DNA of 64,000 bases from Hyphomicrobium sp. (GCA_022843145.1 JALHOF010000010.1:1-64000); one strand, 5' to 3'. Positions 1 through 10,970 are shown, numbered from the stretch's first letter. The notes: generated from the letters alone by a model not told the origin. Made by a program: numbers and translations.

Positions 1-235
1 CTCTGCAGAGCCTGCTTGTCTCGCTGTCTCATCGTGTCCCTCCGTGGGGTTACGATGAGCCGGAAACACTCCCCTACGCAATCAGCTCAATCTGTCCGAC
101 AGGTCCTGACGGCGAACAGCTCTGACTAGTCAGGTTGATCAACTCGTCCGCGCCGGCCGCTATGCAGAGGCACTTCCTCTAGCCGAAGAGGCGGCCGGCG
201 CGTTCGCTGCGGCAGGAGGGCCGGCGACCGAGGGC
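1..235 (+). other. 5' flank of the CHAT gene, reading frame unresolved
   Basis: No separate gene is supported here. The frame of the downstream CHAT gene stays open back to position 110 and encodes a clear tetratricopeptide half-helix (VRAGRYAEALPLAEEAA). It has no ATG, GTG or TTG before the stop at 107-109; only a CTG at 122 is available. A second frame, with an ATG at 55, is open from the window edge to the TAG at 127-129. The N-terminus may therefore lie in another frame, beyond a frameshift, or the gene may be 5'-truncated. Confidence 0.5.
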
Positions 236-2728
236 TTGGCGAAGTCGTTGAACACATTAGCACTCATGTACAAGGAGCTTTTGCGTCTCGACGAGGCAGA
301 AGCGACGTTCGACCGCTCGTTGGCGGTCATCACGCGCGTGTTCGGTCCTGATCACATAAATGTCCGCACCACGTTGCGCAATATCGCGGCAATCCAGTTG
401 GACCGCGGCCGCCTCGGAGATGGCGAAAGCACTCTAAGGCGCGCATTGGAAAGCGCCGAGCGGAGCAAAGGGGTCAACAGTTTCGATGCCGCGAGTTTCC
501 TTATCGGACTTGGGGTCGTCTATCTCAAGATGGGCCGATACGAGGAAGCGAAAGCGGTCTACGAGCGTGCACTCAGCATCGCGAACACGTTGGGTCAGTC
601 GTCAGGTTTGGTTATGGGTGGCGCGCTGGATGGTTTGTCCACGGTCGAGAAGTTGCAGGGGCGATGGAGCGCCGCGCGACAGGTTCTGGATAGCGTTTTG
701 CGGCTGGATCTCGGCAATCGCGAATTGCGGAGCCGCTCTTATCCAATACGCTCCAATGCGTACGGCGACATGATTGGTACGATTGAGAACATCGCCGAAG
801 CCGACGAGAAGCTCGGGCGCATCGAGGACGCCGAAGCCGCCTATCGCCGGGCGCTGGCGACCGCCGAGCGCGAGTTGGGCACCGGCCATCCGACGACGGT
901 TTCGGCGCTATCGAATGTCGGCAACTTCCTATTGAGGATTGGTAGGGCAGCCGAAGCGGAGCCAATGCTGACACAGGCGCTGCAACAGAACGAAGCGCTG
1001 TATGGGCAGGGCAACCTCGTCGCCGGCTACTACATAGACAGTCTTGCCGACAGCCTGCGCGCTCAAGGAAAGATCGCGGAAGCAATTGCGCTGATACAGC
1101 GGCCGGCGGGTGAACGCGACCGCGACAAGCTCACTCATCTTAGGGTGTTGCACGCCGCCATGTTGACTGGCCTGCTGAAGAAGGACGTGGCCATCGAGGC
1201 GGCGTTCCAAGCCGTCCAGCAAGGACGGAGGTCCGCGGCTGCTGCAGCGATTTCGAATCTCGCCGTTCGCTTCGCCGCCGGGACCGATGATCTTGCCGCG
1301 CTGATCCGCGTCGAGCAGGACCTCGCCGCCGAAAGCGAAAAGCTGGTGCGGGCGCTGGTCGAGGCGGCGTCGATGGAGCCGCGGCGCCGCAACATGGCAG
1401 TCGAACGTCAAGCGCGGCAGCAGCTCGAAACCATCGACGCCGAACGACAACAGCGGAAGAGTGAATTGAACGCTCGGTTCCCTCGCTACGCGGCGTTGAG
1501 CCGGTCGCAGACGCTGACGCTGGAACAGGTTCGCAGTTTACTGCGACCCGACGAAACACTGATCGTCTACGATATCGACAGCGTCAGTTTTGCGTGGGCC
1601 ATCAGCAAGACTCGATCCGAGTGGGTCGCGCTCGACTTTGCAGGTGGGAATCTGACTGAGGCTGTCACGAAGATCCGCCAATCGCTGACATTCGAGCGAG
1701 ATTTGCCGTTCGACCTCGAAGCCGGGCACGACCTTTATCGGCGCCTGTTCAAGCAATTCGAGGCCGCAGGGGCGCTAGAGAAGCGATTGCTCATCGTGGC
1801 CAACGGCGCGTTGACTAGCCTGCCGTTCCAGTTGCTGTCTACTCGACCGCCCAAAGGCGGGCTCAAGGACGCGGACTGGCTGGTGCTACGGCACGCCGTC
1901 GGTGTACTGCCGTCCGTCGCCAGTCTCGCCGCATTGCGCGAGGCAGCGGCTGTGCAGGCGCCCCAGTCGTCTATGGTCGCGTTCGCCGATCCGATTTTCA
2001 ACAAGTCGGCGGCGGATAGCAGTGATCATCGAGGCAGAGGTCCGCCACCAACGCGGCCGTCGCTGACGCGCGTTTACAAAGGCAAGCAGGTCGATCTGAA
2101 CGAACTTCGCCGCCTACAACAATTGCCGGGAACGCGACGGGAGGTCGACGCAATATCCAAGACAATGGCCGGACCCGTCCAAGTCCTGTTGGGGACGCAA
2201 GCGACCGAGGCAGCGGTTAAGCGAACTGCTCTTGACCGGTTTCGAATAGTCTACTTCGCAACGCATGGGTTGATGGCCGGCGACCTTAAAAGCCTCGAAC
2301 GCCAGAAGGCGGAGCCCGCGCTGGTCCTGACGGTGCCCGAAAGCGCAACGGACAACGACGACGGGCTCTTGCAGGCCAGCGAGATTGCCGGCCTCAAGCT
2401 GGACGCGGAATGGGTCGTACTTTCGGCATGCAATACGGCCTCCAGCCAAGGCCCCGGCGCCGAAGCACTTTCCGGATTGGCGCAGGCCTTCTTCTATGCC
2501 GGAGCACGGACGCTCGTGGTGTCGCATTGGGACGTCAGCGACGATGCAACGGCGACTCTCATGGCTGATCTATTCAGAATCAAGTCGGGCGTGGCGGGTG
2601 TGGGTAGCCTCGAAGCATTCCAACAGGCGCAGATTAGGATGTTGTCTCAAGCCCGCACCGAAGACGATCGCCATCCGCGGAGCTGGGCGCCGTTCGTCGT
2701 TGTCGGCGAGGCGCAGGGTGCCCCGTAG
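236..2728 (+). CDS. TPR-CHAT domain protein (caspase-like peptidase fold), 5' end uncertain
   Basis: The N-terminal two fifths consist of tandem tetratricopeptide repeats (A-L-x-x-x-x-x-A-E motifs, several with the GPDH/GTGHP signature typical of CHAT partners), followed by a charged helical linker near residues 350-420. The C-terminal part is a CHAT domain. The predicted catalytic dyad is visible as His677 in FATHG and Cys732 in LSACNT, with the conserved GLAQAF and VVSHWDV segments after it. CHAT proteins include proteases activated through TPR or partner contacts, some in bacterial defence (family knowledge); the substrate here is unknown. The TTG start at 236 cuts into a TPR, and the frame continues upstream without a canonical start, so this coordinate is a minimum. 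The gene lies next to the 3' end of tRNA-Lys, a common island site. The fold is clear, the function is not. Confidence 0.8.
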   Translation: MAKSLNTLALMYKELLRLDEAEATFDRSLAVITRVFGPDHINVRTTLRNIAAIQLDRGRLGDGESTLRRALESAERSKGVNSFDAASFLIGLGVVYLKMGRYEEAKAVYERALSIANTLGQSSGLVMGGALDGLSTVEKLQGRWSAARQVLDSVLRLDLGNRELRSRSYPIRSNAYGDMIGTIENIAEADEKLGRIEDAEAAYRRALATAERELGTGHPTTVSALSNVGNFLLRIGRAAEAEPMLTQALQQNEALYGQGNLVAGYYIDSLADSLRAQGKIAEAIALIQRPAGERDRDKLTHLRVLHAAMLTGLLKKDVAIEAAFQAVQQGRRSAAAAAISNLAVRFAAGTDDLAALIRVEQDLAAESEKLVRALVEAASMEPRRRNMAVERQARQQLETIDAERQQRKSELNARFPRYAALSRSQTLTLEQVRSLLRPDETLIVYDIDSVSFAWAISKTRSEWVALDFAGGNLTEAVTKIRQSLTFERDLPFDLEAGHDLYRRLFKQFEAAGALEKRLLIVANGALTSLPFQLLSTRPPKGGLKDADWLVLRHAVGVLPSVASLAALREAAAVQAPQSSMVAFADPIFNKSAADSSDHRGRGPPPTRPSLTRVYKGKQVDLNELRRLQQLPGTRREVDAISKTMAGPVQVLLGTQATEAAVKRTALDRFRIVYFATHGLMAGDLKSLERQKAEPALVLTVPESATDNDDGLLQASEIAGLKLDAEWVVLSACNTASSQGPGAEALSGLAQAFFYAGARTLVVSHWDVSDDATATLMADLFRIKSGVAGVGSLEAFQQAQIRMLSQARTEDDRHPRSWAPFVVVGEAQGAP

Positions 2729-2860
2729 TACATTTCGGGATTGCTCTCGCGAGCGCAACGGCGCATGGCGTCATGGTCGGCAGACGAGGGAAGCGATTGC
2801 CGCTCGCCGCGAGGCGACAAAGGCGGTCGAGGGTGATAAATTGCGACGCTTTGCCGTTTC

Positions 2861-2882
2861 GGTGGCGACCCGGTGGCGACCC
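2861..2882. repeat. 11-bp direct tandem repeat, two copies
   Basis: GGTGGCGACCC occurs twice head to tail between the CHAT gene and the tRNA-Lys 3' end. It is short, and no function can be assigned. It sits about 50 bases from the tRNA end, where integration scars are often found. Confidence 0.6.
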
Positions 2883-2928
2883 GGCATTTTGCGGGCGATC
2901 CGTCAGCGGCCTAACCTATTGAAATCAT

Positions 2929-3004
<76 letters not shown>

Positions 3005-3041
3005 GCCATCGCCCTGGGATCCGTCGGACCCGCATGGACGG

Positions 3042-3065
3042 CAAAGGGGCCCGTCTATGGGCCCC
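3042..3065 (-). terminator. weak intrinsic terminator candidate after rodA
   Basis: A 7-bp perfect GC stem (GGGGCCC/GGGCCCC, 6-base loop) lies at 3046-3065. On the minus strand it is followed by a short TTT. It is placed between the rodA stop and tRNA-Lys. The T tract is short, so this is tentative. Confidence 0.4.
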
Positions 3066-3164
3066 GATCGACGGTGAAGTAGCACCCGCTTCGGATCATG
3101 TCCAGGGCAAAGAGTGCGGCGTCGCGTCCCCGGCCGGATGAGCCGATTACCGGGGCCCGCGCGC

Positions 3165-4319
3165 TCAGCCCGGCAGGCGCGGCGGCGGTCCAGGAAGGAT
3201 GTCGCGGCCATGAACCCGCGCGCTCATCGCCAGGCCGAGGCCGGCCAGCATGGTGATCATCGCCGTCCCGCCGTAGGAAAACAATGGCAGTGGAACCCCG
3301 ACGACCGGTACGAGGCCGGTCACCATCGCGGTGTTGATGAATGCGTAGACGAACAGCGACAGGGCAGACCCGGCGATCAGCAAGCGACCGAACACCGAAC
3401 CGCAAGCGCGGGCCATGATCAGCAATTTGATGACGATGATCGCGAATACGGCGATGAGCGCGATCGCGCCGACAAACCCCCATTCCTCGGCGAACATGGT
3501 GAAGATGAAATCGGTGTGCTTCTCCGGCACGAAGTCGAGCTGGCTCTGCGTACCCTGGATGAAGCCGCGCCCCGAGACGCCGCCGGAGCCGAGCGCAATC
3601 TTCGATTGGGCGATGTGATACCCGGCTCCAAGCGGGTCCTTCTCGGGATCGAGGAAGATTTCGATGCGCCGCCGCTGGTAAGCATGGAGCGACGACCAAA
3701 TGGCGGGCGCTGTGGCGATGGCTGCGACGCTGCCCGCGAGTGCATAGAGCACCGACACGCCCGCGAGCATCATCAGGCCGAGCCCGACCGCGGCGAACAA
3801 CGTCGCTGTGCCGAGATCGGGCTGCCTCAACGTGAGAACAACGGGAACGGCGATCATGGCGAGTGGCAGCGCGACCTGTAGCGGATGCGAGATGCGCGCC
3901 GGAGACAGATCGTGATAGTAGCGGGCCAAGGCGGCGACGAGTGCAACTTTCATCAGCTCGGATGGCTGCAAACTGATCGAACCAAGCGTCAGCCAGCGTC
4001 GCGCGCCGAGAACCTCGGTGCCCACGAACGGCACGATCAGCAGAAGCGCCAGCGCCACGGCATAGGCCGGATAGGCAAGACGCAGCCACGTCTCGAGCGG
4101 GACGACGGCGATGGCCAGCGCCAAGCCGAGACCCATGAGGAAGCGTGCGGCGTGCCTCGATGCCCAAGGCTCCAGCGAGCCACCTGCCACGGAATAGAGC
4201 GTCGCGGCGCCCGCTGCCGCCACCAGGACGACGAGCAGCAGCAGAGTCCAAGGCACGCGCCAAAGCTTTTGGCCGATGCTGAGCCGATGCCGGGAGCCGA
4301 ACATGTTGCCGACGGTCAT
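3165..4319 (-). CDS. rodA: peptidoglycan glycosyltransferase RodA (SEDS family)
   Basis: A 384-residue polytopic inner-membrane protein of the SEDS family. RodA polymerises lipid II glycan strands for lateral wall growth together with PBP2 (family knowledge). The sequence shows the N-terminal hydrophobic helices, the conserved segment LGARRWLTLGSISLQPSELMK in the large loop, and the late motif LPLFSYGG. Length is typical. The ATG overlaps the mrdA stop codon by four bases (ATGA), so the two are translationally coupled, as expected for the RodA-PBP2 pair. It is the last gene of the mre/mrd operon. Confidence 0.96.
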   Translation of the reverse strand: MTVGNMFGSRHRLSIGQKLWRVPWTLLLLVVLVAAAGAATLYSVAGGSLEPWASRHAARFLMGLGLALAIAVVPLETWLRLAYPAYAVALALLLIVPFVGTEVLGARRWLTLGSISLQPSELMKVALVAALARYYHDLSPARISHPLQVALPLAMIAVPVVLTLRQPDLGTATLFAAVGLGLMMLAGVSVLYALAGSVAAIATAPAIWSSLHAYQRRRIEIFLDPEKDPLGAGYHIAQSKIALGSGGVSGRGFIQGTQSQLDFVPEKHTDFIFTMFAEEWGFVGAIALIAVFAIIVIKLLIMARACGSVFGRLLIAGSALSLFVYAFINTAMVTGLVPVVGVPLPLFSYGGTAMITMLAGLGLAMSARVHGRDILPGPPPRLPG

Positions 4320-6214
4320 CCGCGCCCCTCATACTCGGAACGTTCGCCCGAGCCGTGCGGGATGGCCTGATCCTGCAATCGGAAGACCGGCCTACCGACA
4401 GGGTCCTCCGCGAGCAGAATCTCCATCACGTCGCGGGCGAGCGGAGCCGCGACGGCGCCGCCGCCGCCGCCATGCTCAACGACCACCGACACGACGTAGC
4501 GCGGGGCGTCGGCAGGCGCATAGCCGACGAACAGGGCGTGGTCGCGCAGCTCCCAGGCCAGTTCGGCCTGCGGCTTATCTCCCGACGCACGGCTGACCTG
4601 AGAGGTTCCGGTCTTGCCTGCCATCTCGGCAGTCCGGCTGTCGATCGCCGCGCGTTGGCCGGTTCCGCCATCCTGGTTGATCGAGGCCAGCATTCCGCGA
4701 CGGACGGCATCGAGGGCTGAGGCGGATAGATCGAGTGGCGCGAAGGCATCGGCATCCGTCAGCGGCCGCCTACCGTTCTCATAGCGGATCAGCGTCGGCA
4801 GGATCTTCAATCCGGTCGCGATCCGCGCCGTCATGACCGCGAGTTGGAGCGGTGTCGCGGTCACATACCCCTGCCCGATCCCGGCGAGCACGGTTTCGCC
4901 GCCGAGCCAGCCCCGCCCGAGTTCACGACGCTTCCAGTCGGGATCGGGAACGACGCCGGACGTGTGCAGCGCGATCCCGCAGTCATAGATCTCGCCCAAT
5001 CCGAGCCTACGGGCCATTCGCGACAGCGGTCCGATGCCCAATTTGCTGGCCAGCTCGTAGAAATAGACGTCGCAGGAGACCTTGAGCGCGCGCTCGAGAT
5101 CGACCGCACCGTGGCCGTTCCGGCTCCAGCAACGGAATTGCTGGTCGGCGAGATGGAAGCTCCCATCGCAGGCGACGCGATCCTTCGGCGTGACGATGCC
5201 CGCTTCGAGAGCCGCAAGGGCCGTCACCATTTTGAATGTCGAACCGGGCGGATAGAGCCCTCCGATGGCCCGGTTCAATAGAGGCTTGTCGGGATCCTGC
5301 ACGTGGCGCTGCAAGGCGTCCGCGACGCCGCCGCGAACGAGATCGCCGGGATCGAACGACGGCACGGACGCCAACGTCAGAACCTCGCCGGTCGTCGCAT
5401 CCATGGCCACGACCGCGCCGCACCGCTCGCGACTGAGCCGTGTCATGACCCGCGTTTGCAGGGCCGTGTCGATCGTCAAGACGACATCACGTCCGGGGCT
5501 GGGCGCCGTCTCGTCCATGAGGCGCACGATATGCCCGCGCGCGTCAACCTCGAGCTGGCGCGTGCCGGCGACGCCGCGCAGCTCATCCTCCATCCCGTGT
5601 TCGATCCCCGCCTTGCCAATCCTCATGCCGGGCTGCCGAAGAAGTTGCGGATCATCCAGCGCGAGCCGCTCGACGCCGCCGACGTGGCCGACGACGTGGC
5701 CCACGGCATAGCCGTGGTGATAACGCCGTTGCGGCGCGCGTTCGGTTTGAATGCCGGGGAGGCGCGGGGCGAGAATACCCAATTGGGCCACTTGCTCGAA
5801 GGACAAGGCGGGGGCGAGCACGAGAGGACTGGCTGCGCCATGCTGCCGGGCGCGCATGACGAGACGGTCCTGTTCCGCGCCGGTCATCGCGACGACGCGC
5901 GAGAAAACGGCAAGTGTGCGGCGCAAGTTGCCGCCGCGGCCGGGGATCAGGATGGCGCGGAAGCCTTCGTCGTTGGTGGCCAGAGGTAGCCCGAAGCGGT
6001 CGAGAATGCGCCCCCGTTCAGGTGAAAGAATATGAACGGCAAGCCGGTTGTCCTCCGCCAGCGGCGCATAGCGGCTCTCGTCCATCACCTGCAGCTGATA
6101 GAGCCGCGCGCCGACCGCCCCGAAACAGGCCAGCTGACCGAGACCGAGCAGTAAGAGGCGCCGCGAGAACCGCGCCTGCATGATGTTGTCGACGTCCTCG
6201 TCGCGATCGCTCAT
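4316..6214 (-). CDS. mrdA: penicillin-binding protein 2, transpeptidase
   Basis: A class B penicillin-binding protein of 632 residues that cross-links peptidoglycan for rod elongation. One transmembrane anchor near residues 15-35 is followed by the pedestal domain (SPERGRILDRFG...) and the transpeptidase domain. Active-site motifs are visible: STFK with Ser325, SCD (SxN-type) in KVSCDVYFYE, and KTGTS near the C-terminus. The start was set at the ATG at 6214 because it gives the family N-terminus (MSDRDED) and overlaps the mreD stop by four bases; a longer frame upstream has no homologous sequence. It is coupled to rodA downstream. Confidence 0.95.
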   Translation of the reverse strand: MSDRDEDVDNIMQARFSRRLLLLGLGQLACFGAVGARLYQLQVMDESRYAPLAEDNRLAVHILSPERGRILDRFGLPLATNDEGFRAILIPGRGGNLRRTLAVFSRVVAMTGAEQDRLVMRARQHGAASPLVLAPALSFEQVAQLGILAPRLPGIQTERAPQRRYHHGYAVGHVVGHVGGVERLALDDPQLLRQPGMRIGKAGIEHGMEDELRGVAGTRQLEVDARGHIVRLMDETAPSPGRDVVLTIDTALQTRVMTRLSRERCGAVVAMDATTGEVLTLASVPSFDPGDLVRGGVADALQRHVQDPDKPLLNRAIGGLYPPGSTFKMVTALAALEAGIVTPKDRVACDGSFHLADQQFRCWSRNGHGAVDLERALKVSCDVYFYELASKLGIGPLSRMARRLGLGEIYDCGIALHTSGVVPDPDWKRRELGRGWLGGETVLAGIGQGYVTATPLQLAVMTARIATGLKILPTLIRYENGRRPLTDADAFAPLDLSASALDAVRRGMLASINQDGGTGQRAAIDSRTAEMAGKTGTSQVSRASGDKPQAELAWELRDHALFVGYAPADAPRYVVSVVVEHGGGGGAVAAPLARDVMEILLAEDPVGRPVFRLQDQAIPHGSGERSEYEGRG

Positions 6215-6735
6215 GTGGCCCGGCCCCACGACGGATCGCGCGCGGTCGCCGCCGTGCGCGGACCGGCGAAGACGCGCAAGGGTGCGGCCACCAGCGGATA
6301 GATCATCGTCGCGACGAGGGCGGCGACGAGCGGCGTCGACCAGTTGGCGGCAGTGGCGAAGTAGATGGTCGCGAGCGCAATCTCGACGAGGCTGAGGGCC
6401 AACAGCGTGACGCCCAGCAACAGCCAGCGGCTCAACGCGTCCGACGCCAGAACCGTCATGGATGCGCCGAGCGTGAGCGCGTAGCCGGCAAGATAGATCA
6501 GCGACCAATAGCCGGCGGGCCCTCCGGTTGCGATGTCGAGGGCAATTCCCGCCGCGAACACCAGAATTTCCGGCATGAGGCGGGCGTCACGCATCGTCCA
6601 ATAGTGAAGGACGAGAAACGGCAGCAACGGCGGGACCTGCCGCAGCTCGGCAGGAAGCCCCCACGGCAAGGCTGCAAGGACGGTTGCGAAGAGCACCGAC
6701 AAGGCAGTGACGAGTGGCAGGCGCAAATGCCTCAT
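6211..6735 (-). CDS. mreD: rod shape-determining protein MreD
   Basis: A 174-residue hydrophobic protein with about five predicted transmembrane segments, matching the MreD family in size and character. MreD is an inner-membrane part of the elongasome, linking MreC and the PBP2-RodA machinery (family knowledge). MreD is poorly conserved, so much of the identification comes from position: it starts on the mreC stop (ATGA) and ends on the mrdA start (ATGA). Confidence 0.9.
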   Translation of the reverse strand: MRHLRLPLVTALSVLFATVLAALPWGLPAELRQVPPLLPFLVLHYWTMRDARLMPEILVFAAGIALDIATGGPAGYWSLIYLAGYALTLGASMTVLASDALSRWLLLGVTLLALSLVEIALATIYFATAANWSTPLVAALVATMIYPLVAAPLRVFAGPRTAATARDPSWGRAT

Positions 6736-7679
6736 GGCGCGCGCTCCGGCCCGGAATGCCCACCCTTGCCGGCGAGCGCGCGCGGAGCGACCCCTGCTCC
6801 GTTCGCCGCCGGCGCCGTGTCGTTGTCGAGGTCACCGAGCGGGGTGGCGTGCATGAGCACGGACACGAAGTCGAGATCGTCGAGTGCCGCGTGCAATGTG
6901 ACGCGGGGAACGCGCGCACCTAGAACCAGCCGGCCGACGTGCAGCCCGCGCGGGTAGACCCCGCCGACCCCCGAGGTGACGATCTCGTCGCCGTCCGCGA
7001 TCCGCGCATCGGAAGCAACGAACTCGAGCCGCGGCTGCCGGCTGTTGTCGCCGCTCATAATTGCGCGCACGGCGGCCTTGCCGACAATGACCGGAACGCG
7101 GCTCGTCAGGTCGGTCAGCAGCAGAACGCGGGCGGACGCCGGCGCGGCATCGACGATGCGGCCAACGAGGCCGCTACCGCTGACGACAGGATAGCCGCTG
7201 CGCACCGCGTGATCCCGGCCGGCGTCGATCGACAGCGAGCGCACAAAGACCCCGCTCGACGTCGCGACGACGCGAGCGGAGACGAAGGGCAAGGCGTGAT
7301 CGGGGACGACGCGCGCCAACGCCGACAGTTCGGCCAGCCGGCGTTCGAGGTCGGCCGCTTGGGCCTCGGCTGCAGCCAGCTTGCGGCTGTCCGCGCGAAG
7401 CCGATCGAGTTCCGCTCTCATCGCCGAAAGGTCGGCAAACTTGCGCAGGGCCCAGCGCACGGGTTGCAGAGGTTCCACGGCGGCCGCCAGCACGGGCGTC
7501 AACCAATCGGAGACGCGCCAGCGGATGTCGCGCACGACGGGATGATTGAGCCGATCGAGTGCCATGAGCCCCGCCGAGACAACAACGAGAATGGCGAGCA
7601 CCGCCCGGAATCTCCGGCGCGACGGGCCGCTCGCCCCGCGGCGGGTCAAGTTCAAAGGGTTATCTCGAAGCCGTCTCAT
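6732..7679 (-). CDS. mreC: rod shape-determining protein MreC
   Basis: A 315-residue bitopic protein: a basic N-terminus, one membrane helix (about residues 25-45), a coiled coil around the ELDRLRADSRKLAAAEAQAADLE-like segment, then the periplasmic beta-barrel domain (VVATSSGVFVRSLSIDAG..., GLVGRIV, VYPRGLHVG). MreC scaffolds the elongation complex. The start at 7679 (MRRLRDNP) is preferred over an in-frame ATG about 40 codons upstream, whose extension is arginine/proline-rich and not family-like. It is coupled to mreD by an ATGA overlap. Confidence 0.92.
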   Translation of the reverse strand: MRRLRDNPLNLTRRGASGPSRRRFRAVLAILVVVSAGLMALDRLNHPVVRDIRWRVSDWLTPVLAAAVEPLQPVRWALRKFADLSAMRAELDRLRADSRKLAAAEAQAADLERRLAELSALARVVPDHALPFVSARVVATSSGVFVRSLSIDAGRDHAVRSGYPVVSGSGLVGRIVDAAPASARVLLLTDLTSRVPVIVGKAAVRAIMSGDNSRQPRLEFVASDARIADGDEIVTSGVGGVYPRGLHVGRLVLGARVPRVTLHAALDDLDFVSVLMHATPLGDLDNDTAPAANGAGVAPRALAGKGGHSGPERAP

Positions 7680-7846
7680 CGGTCCGCTCGGCCTGTCGAC
7701 GCGACGCGCCGGATGGCACGCTGTCCGCGGGCGGTCGATCCGCCCAGGCCGCAGTTGTAACAGGTGCCGGCCGCGGCGTGGAACCGGGCGTCTCGTCACT
7801 CGCAACTATCGTAAACGCGGGTGCAGACCGGATGCGGACCGGGATC

Positions 7847-8884
7847 TCAGGGGCGGATCAAAAGATGCTCGCGGTTGGAAAGATTGGCGAGCACCATCGC
7901 CGAGCCCATCACGACGCAATGCATCGGATGAGCGGGGCGCAGGAACCGCACGCCGACGCGCCGCTCCAACTCGATATCGAGCTTGTCCAGGAGGGCGCCG
8001 CCGCCGGTGAGGTGGATGCCCCGCTCGCAGATGTCGGTCGACACCTCGGGCGGCAGGTCTTCGAGCGCACGCTGAATGAACTCAGCCATTTCCTCGATTG
8101 GGCCTTCCAGCGCCTCGGCGATGTCGTGCGGCCCGAGAACGATGCTCTTGGGTCGTCCCTGCCGAAGGTCGCGGCCACGAATGTGGATCTCGGTCGCGCG
8201 GCCATTGGCGTTGGTCATGGCGGAACCGGCCTCGATCTTGATCCGCTCGGCGTTGGCTTCGCCGATCAGAAGTTGATGCTTGCGGCGCACATAGCGGATG
8301 ATGGCCTCGTCCATCGCGTTTCCCGCCAGCCGCAACGACCGCGCCTCGACGACGCCGCCGAGCGACAGCACCGCGATGTCCGTGGTGCCGCCACCGATGT
8401 CGATCACCATCGAGCCAGTCGGCTCGTCGACGGGCAACCCGGCCCCGATGGCGGCGGCCACCGGCTCCTCGATCAGGTAGACCCTGCGCGAACCGGCGGA
8501 GACCGCCGTTTCATAGACCGCGCGGCGCTCGACGGGTGTGGCGCCGGCCGGGACGCAAATGAGAATGCGCGGACGGCGGAAGCCGAGCATGGATTTCGCG
8601 CGCTTGATGAACTGGCGCAGCATTTCCTCGGTGGCGACGAAATCGGCGATAACGCCATCGCGCAACGGCCGGATCGTCTCGATGCTCTCGGGCGTGCGGC
8701 CGACCATCTGCTTGGCCTTCTGGCCAACAGCAAGCACCTCGCGGACGGCTCCGCGCGTCCTGAGCGCCACCACCGACGGCTCATCAATGATGATCCCGCG
8801 TTCGGCGACGTGCACCAACGTATTGGCAGTGCCGAGGTCGATGGCGATGTCGTCCGAAAAGGCGCTCGCGACCCCAAGTCCCAT
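7847..8884 (-). CDS. mreB: actin-like cell-shape protein MreB
   Basis: A 345-residue bacterial actin that polymerises on the inner face of the membrane and directs lateral wall synthesis. Actin-fold ATP-binding signatures are visible: phosphate 1 IDLGTANTLV, phosphate 2 DIGGGTTDIAV, and the adenosine segment LTGGGALL. Length is typical. It is the first gene of the shape operon; 167 bases separate it from mreC and may hold a secondary promoter. Upstream lies the leuA terminator, so its own promoter must lie in the short 8885-8961 interval. Confidence 0.97.
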   Translation of the reverse strand: MGLGVASAFSDDIAIDLGTANTLVHVAERGIIIDEPSVVALRTRGAVREVLAVGQKAKQMVGRTPESIETIRPLRDGVIADFVATEEMLRQFIKRAKSMLGFRRPRILICVPAGATPVERRAVYETAVSAGSRRVYLIEEPVAAAIGAGLPVDEPTGSMVIDIGGGTTDIAVLSLGGVVEARSLRLAGNAMDEAIIRYVRRKHQLLIGEANAERIKIEAGSAMTNANGRATEIHIRGRDLRQGRPKSIVLGPHDIAEALEGPIEEMAEFIQRALEDLPPEVSTDICERGIHLTGGGALLDKLDIELERRVGVRFLRPAHPMHCVVMGSAMVLANLSNREHLLIRP

Positions 8885-8961
8885 CGTGCAGCTCTACCCT
8901 CGATGTGCTGGGGCGCTGTGGCTGTGGCCCCCGGTGCGGCCAACATATCGGAAAAGTCTTA

Positions 8962-9000
8962 CCCACGTCATGACGGTCCGTGGGACCGGCATGACGTGGG
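8962..9000 (-). terminator. intrinsic terminator of leuA
   Basis: An 18-bp inverted repeat with one mismatch closes on a 3-base loop (arms CCCACGTCATGACGGTCC and its complement). On the minus strand it is followed by TAAGACTTTTCC. It lies 21 bases beyond the leuA stop and separates leuA from mreB. Confidence 0.85.
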
Positions 9001-9021
9001 TTGTGTAGGCGACCCGGAAAA

Positions 9022-10593
<1,572 letters not shown>

Positions 10594-10678
10594 TGGGAGG
10601 CTTTCTCTCGGAGGCCAGGGTGCCGGCGCACGCGGTCGCACGGGGCTGGCGTTGATCCTTCAGCGCGAAACCGTCAAT

Positions 10679-10728
10679 CCCCTGAGCACCGGTTCCCAGC
10701 CGAGGCCGGAACCGTCGCCGCTCAGGGG
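10679..10728 (-). promoter_or_regulatory. leuA attenuator hairpin
   Basis: On the minus strand CCCCTGAGC and GCTCAGGGG form a perfect 9-bp outer stem, with a second inner stem CGGTTCC/GGAACCG. The 5' arm contains the stop codon of the leucine-rich leader peptide, so ribosome position would control whether it folds. There is no strong U tract after it, so it could also act by sequestering downstream sequence. It lies about 85 bases upstream of the leuA start. Confidence 0.6.
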
Positions 10729-10835
10729 CCGGTAAGGAGCAGGAGCGCCGGACGGACCAGACCACGCGCAAACGCCACGCCGCCAAATGCTGTGGCGGGT
10801 GGGACAAGGCCGACGGTGGTCGTCAAATGGCGCAT
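10722..10835 (-). CDS. putative leucine leader peptide of leuA
   Basis: A small frame ends in ...RPALLLLTGP and stop. Its four consecutive leucine codons (CTC CTG CTC CTT) lie immediately before the attenuator stem. This is the classic arrangement of an amino-acid-biosynthesis leader. The ATG at 10835 gives 37 residues. A GTG at about 10775 would give about 18 residues, a more usual leader length, and may be the true start. The leucine run and stop are certain; the start is not. Confidence 0.6.
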   Translation of the reverse strand: MRHLTTTVGLVPPATAFGGVAFARGLVRPALLLLTGP

Positions 10836-10970
10836 GGCCGGTGTTCGGAAACCTGGACTCGAGCCGCTGCCTGTTGCAGCGCACCGAGAGACTAAGCCTA
10901 AGCCGTTTACAAATTGCAAGTCCAATCGGCCGCCCTGGCGCCGGATGGAGCGTCAAGCGCGCCGTGGTTA

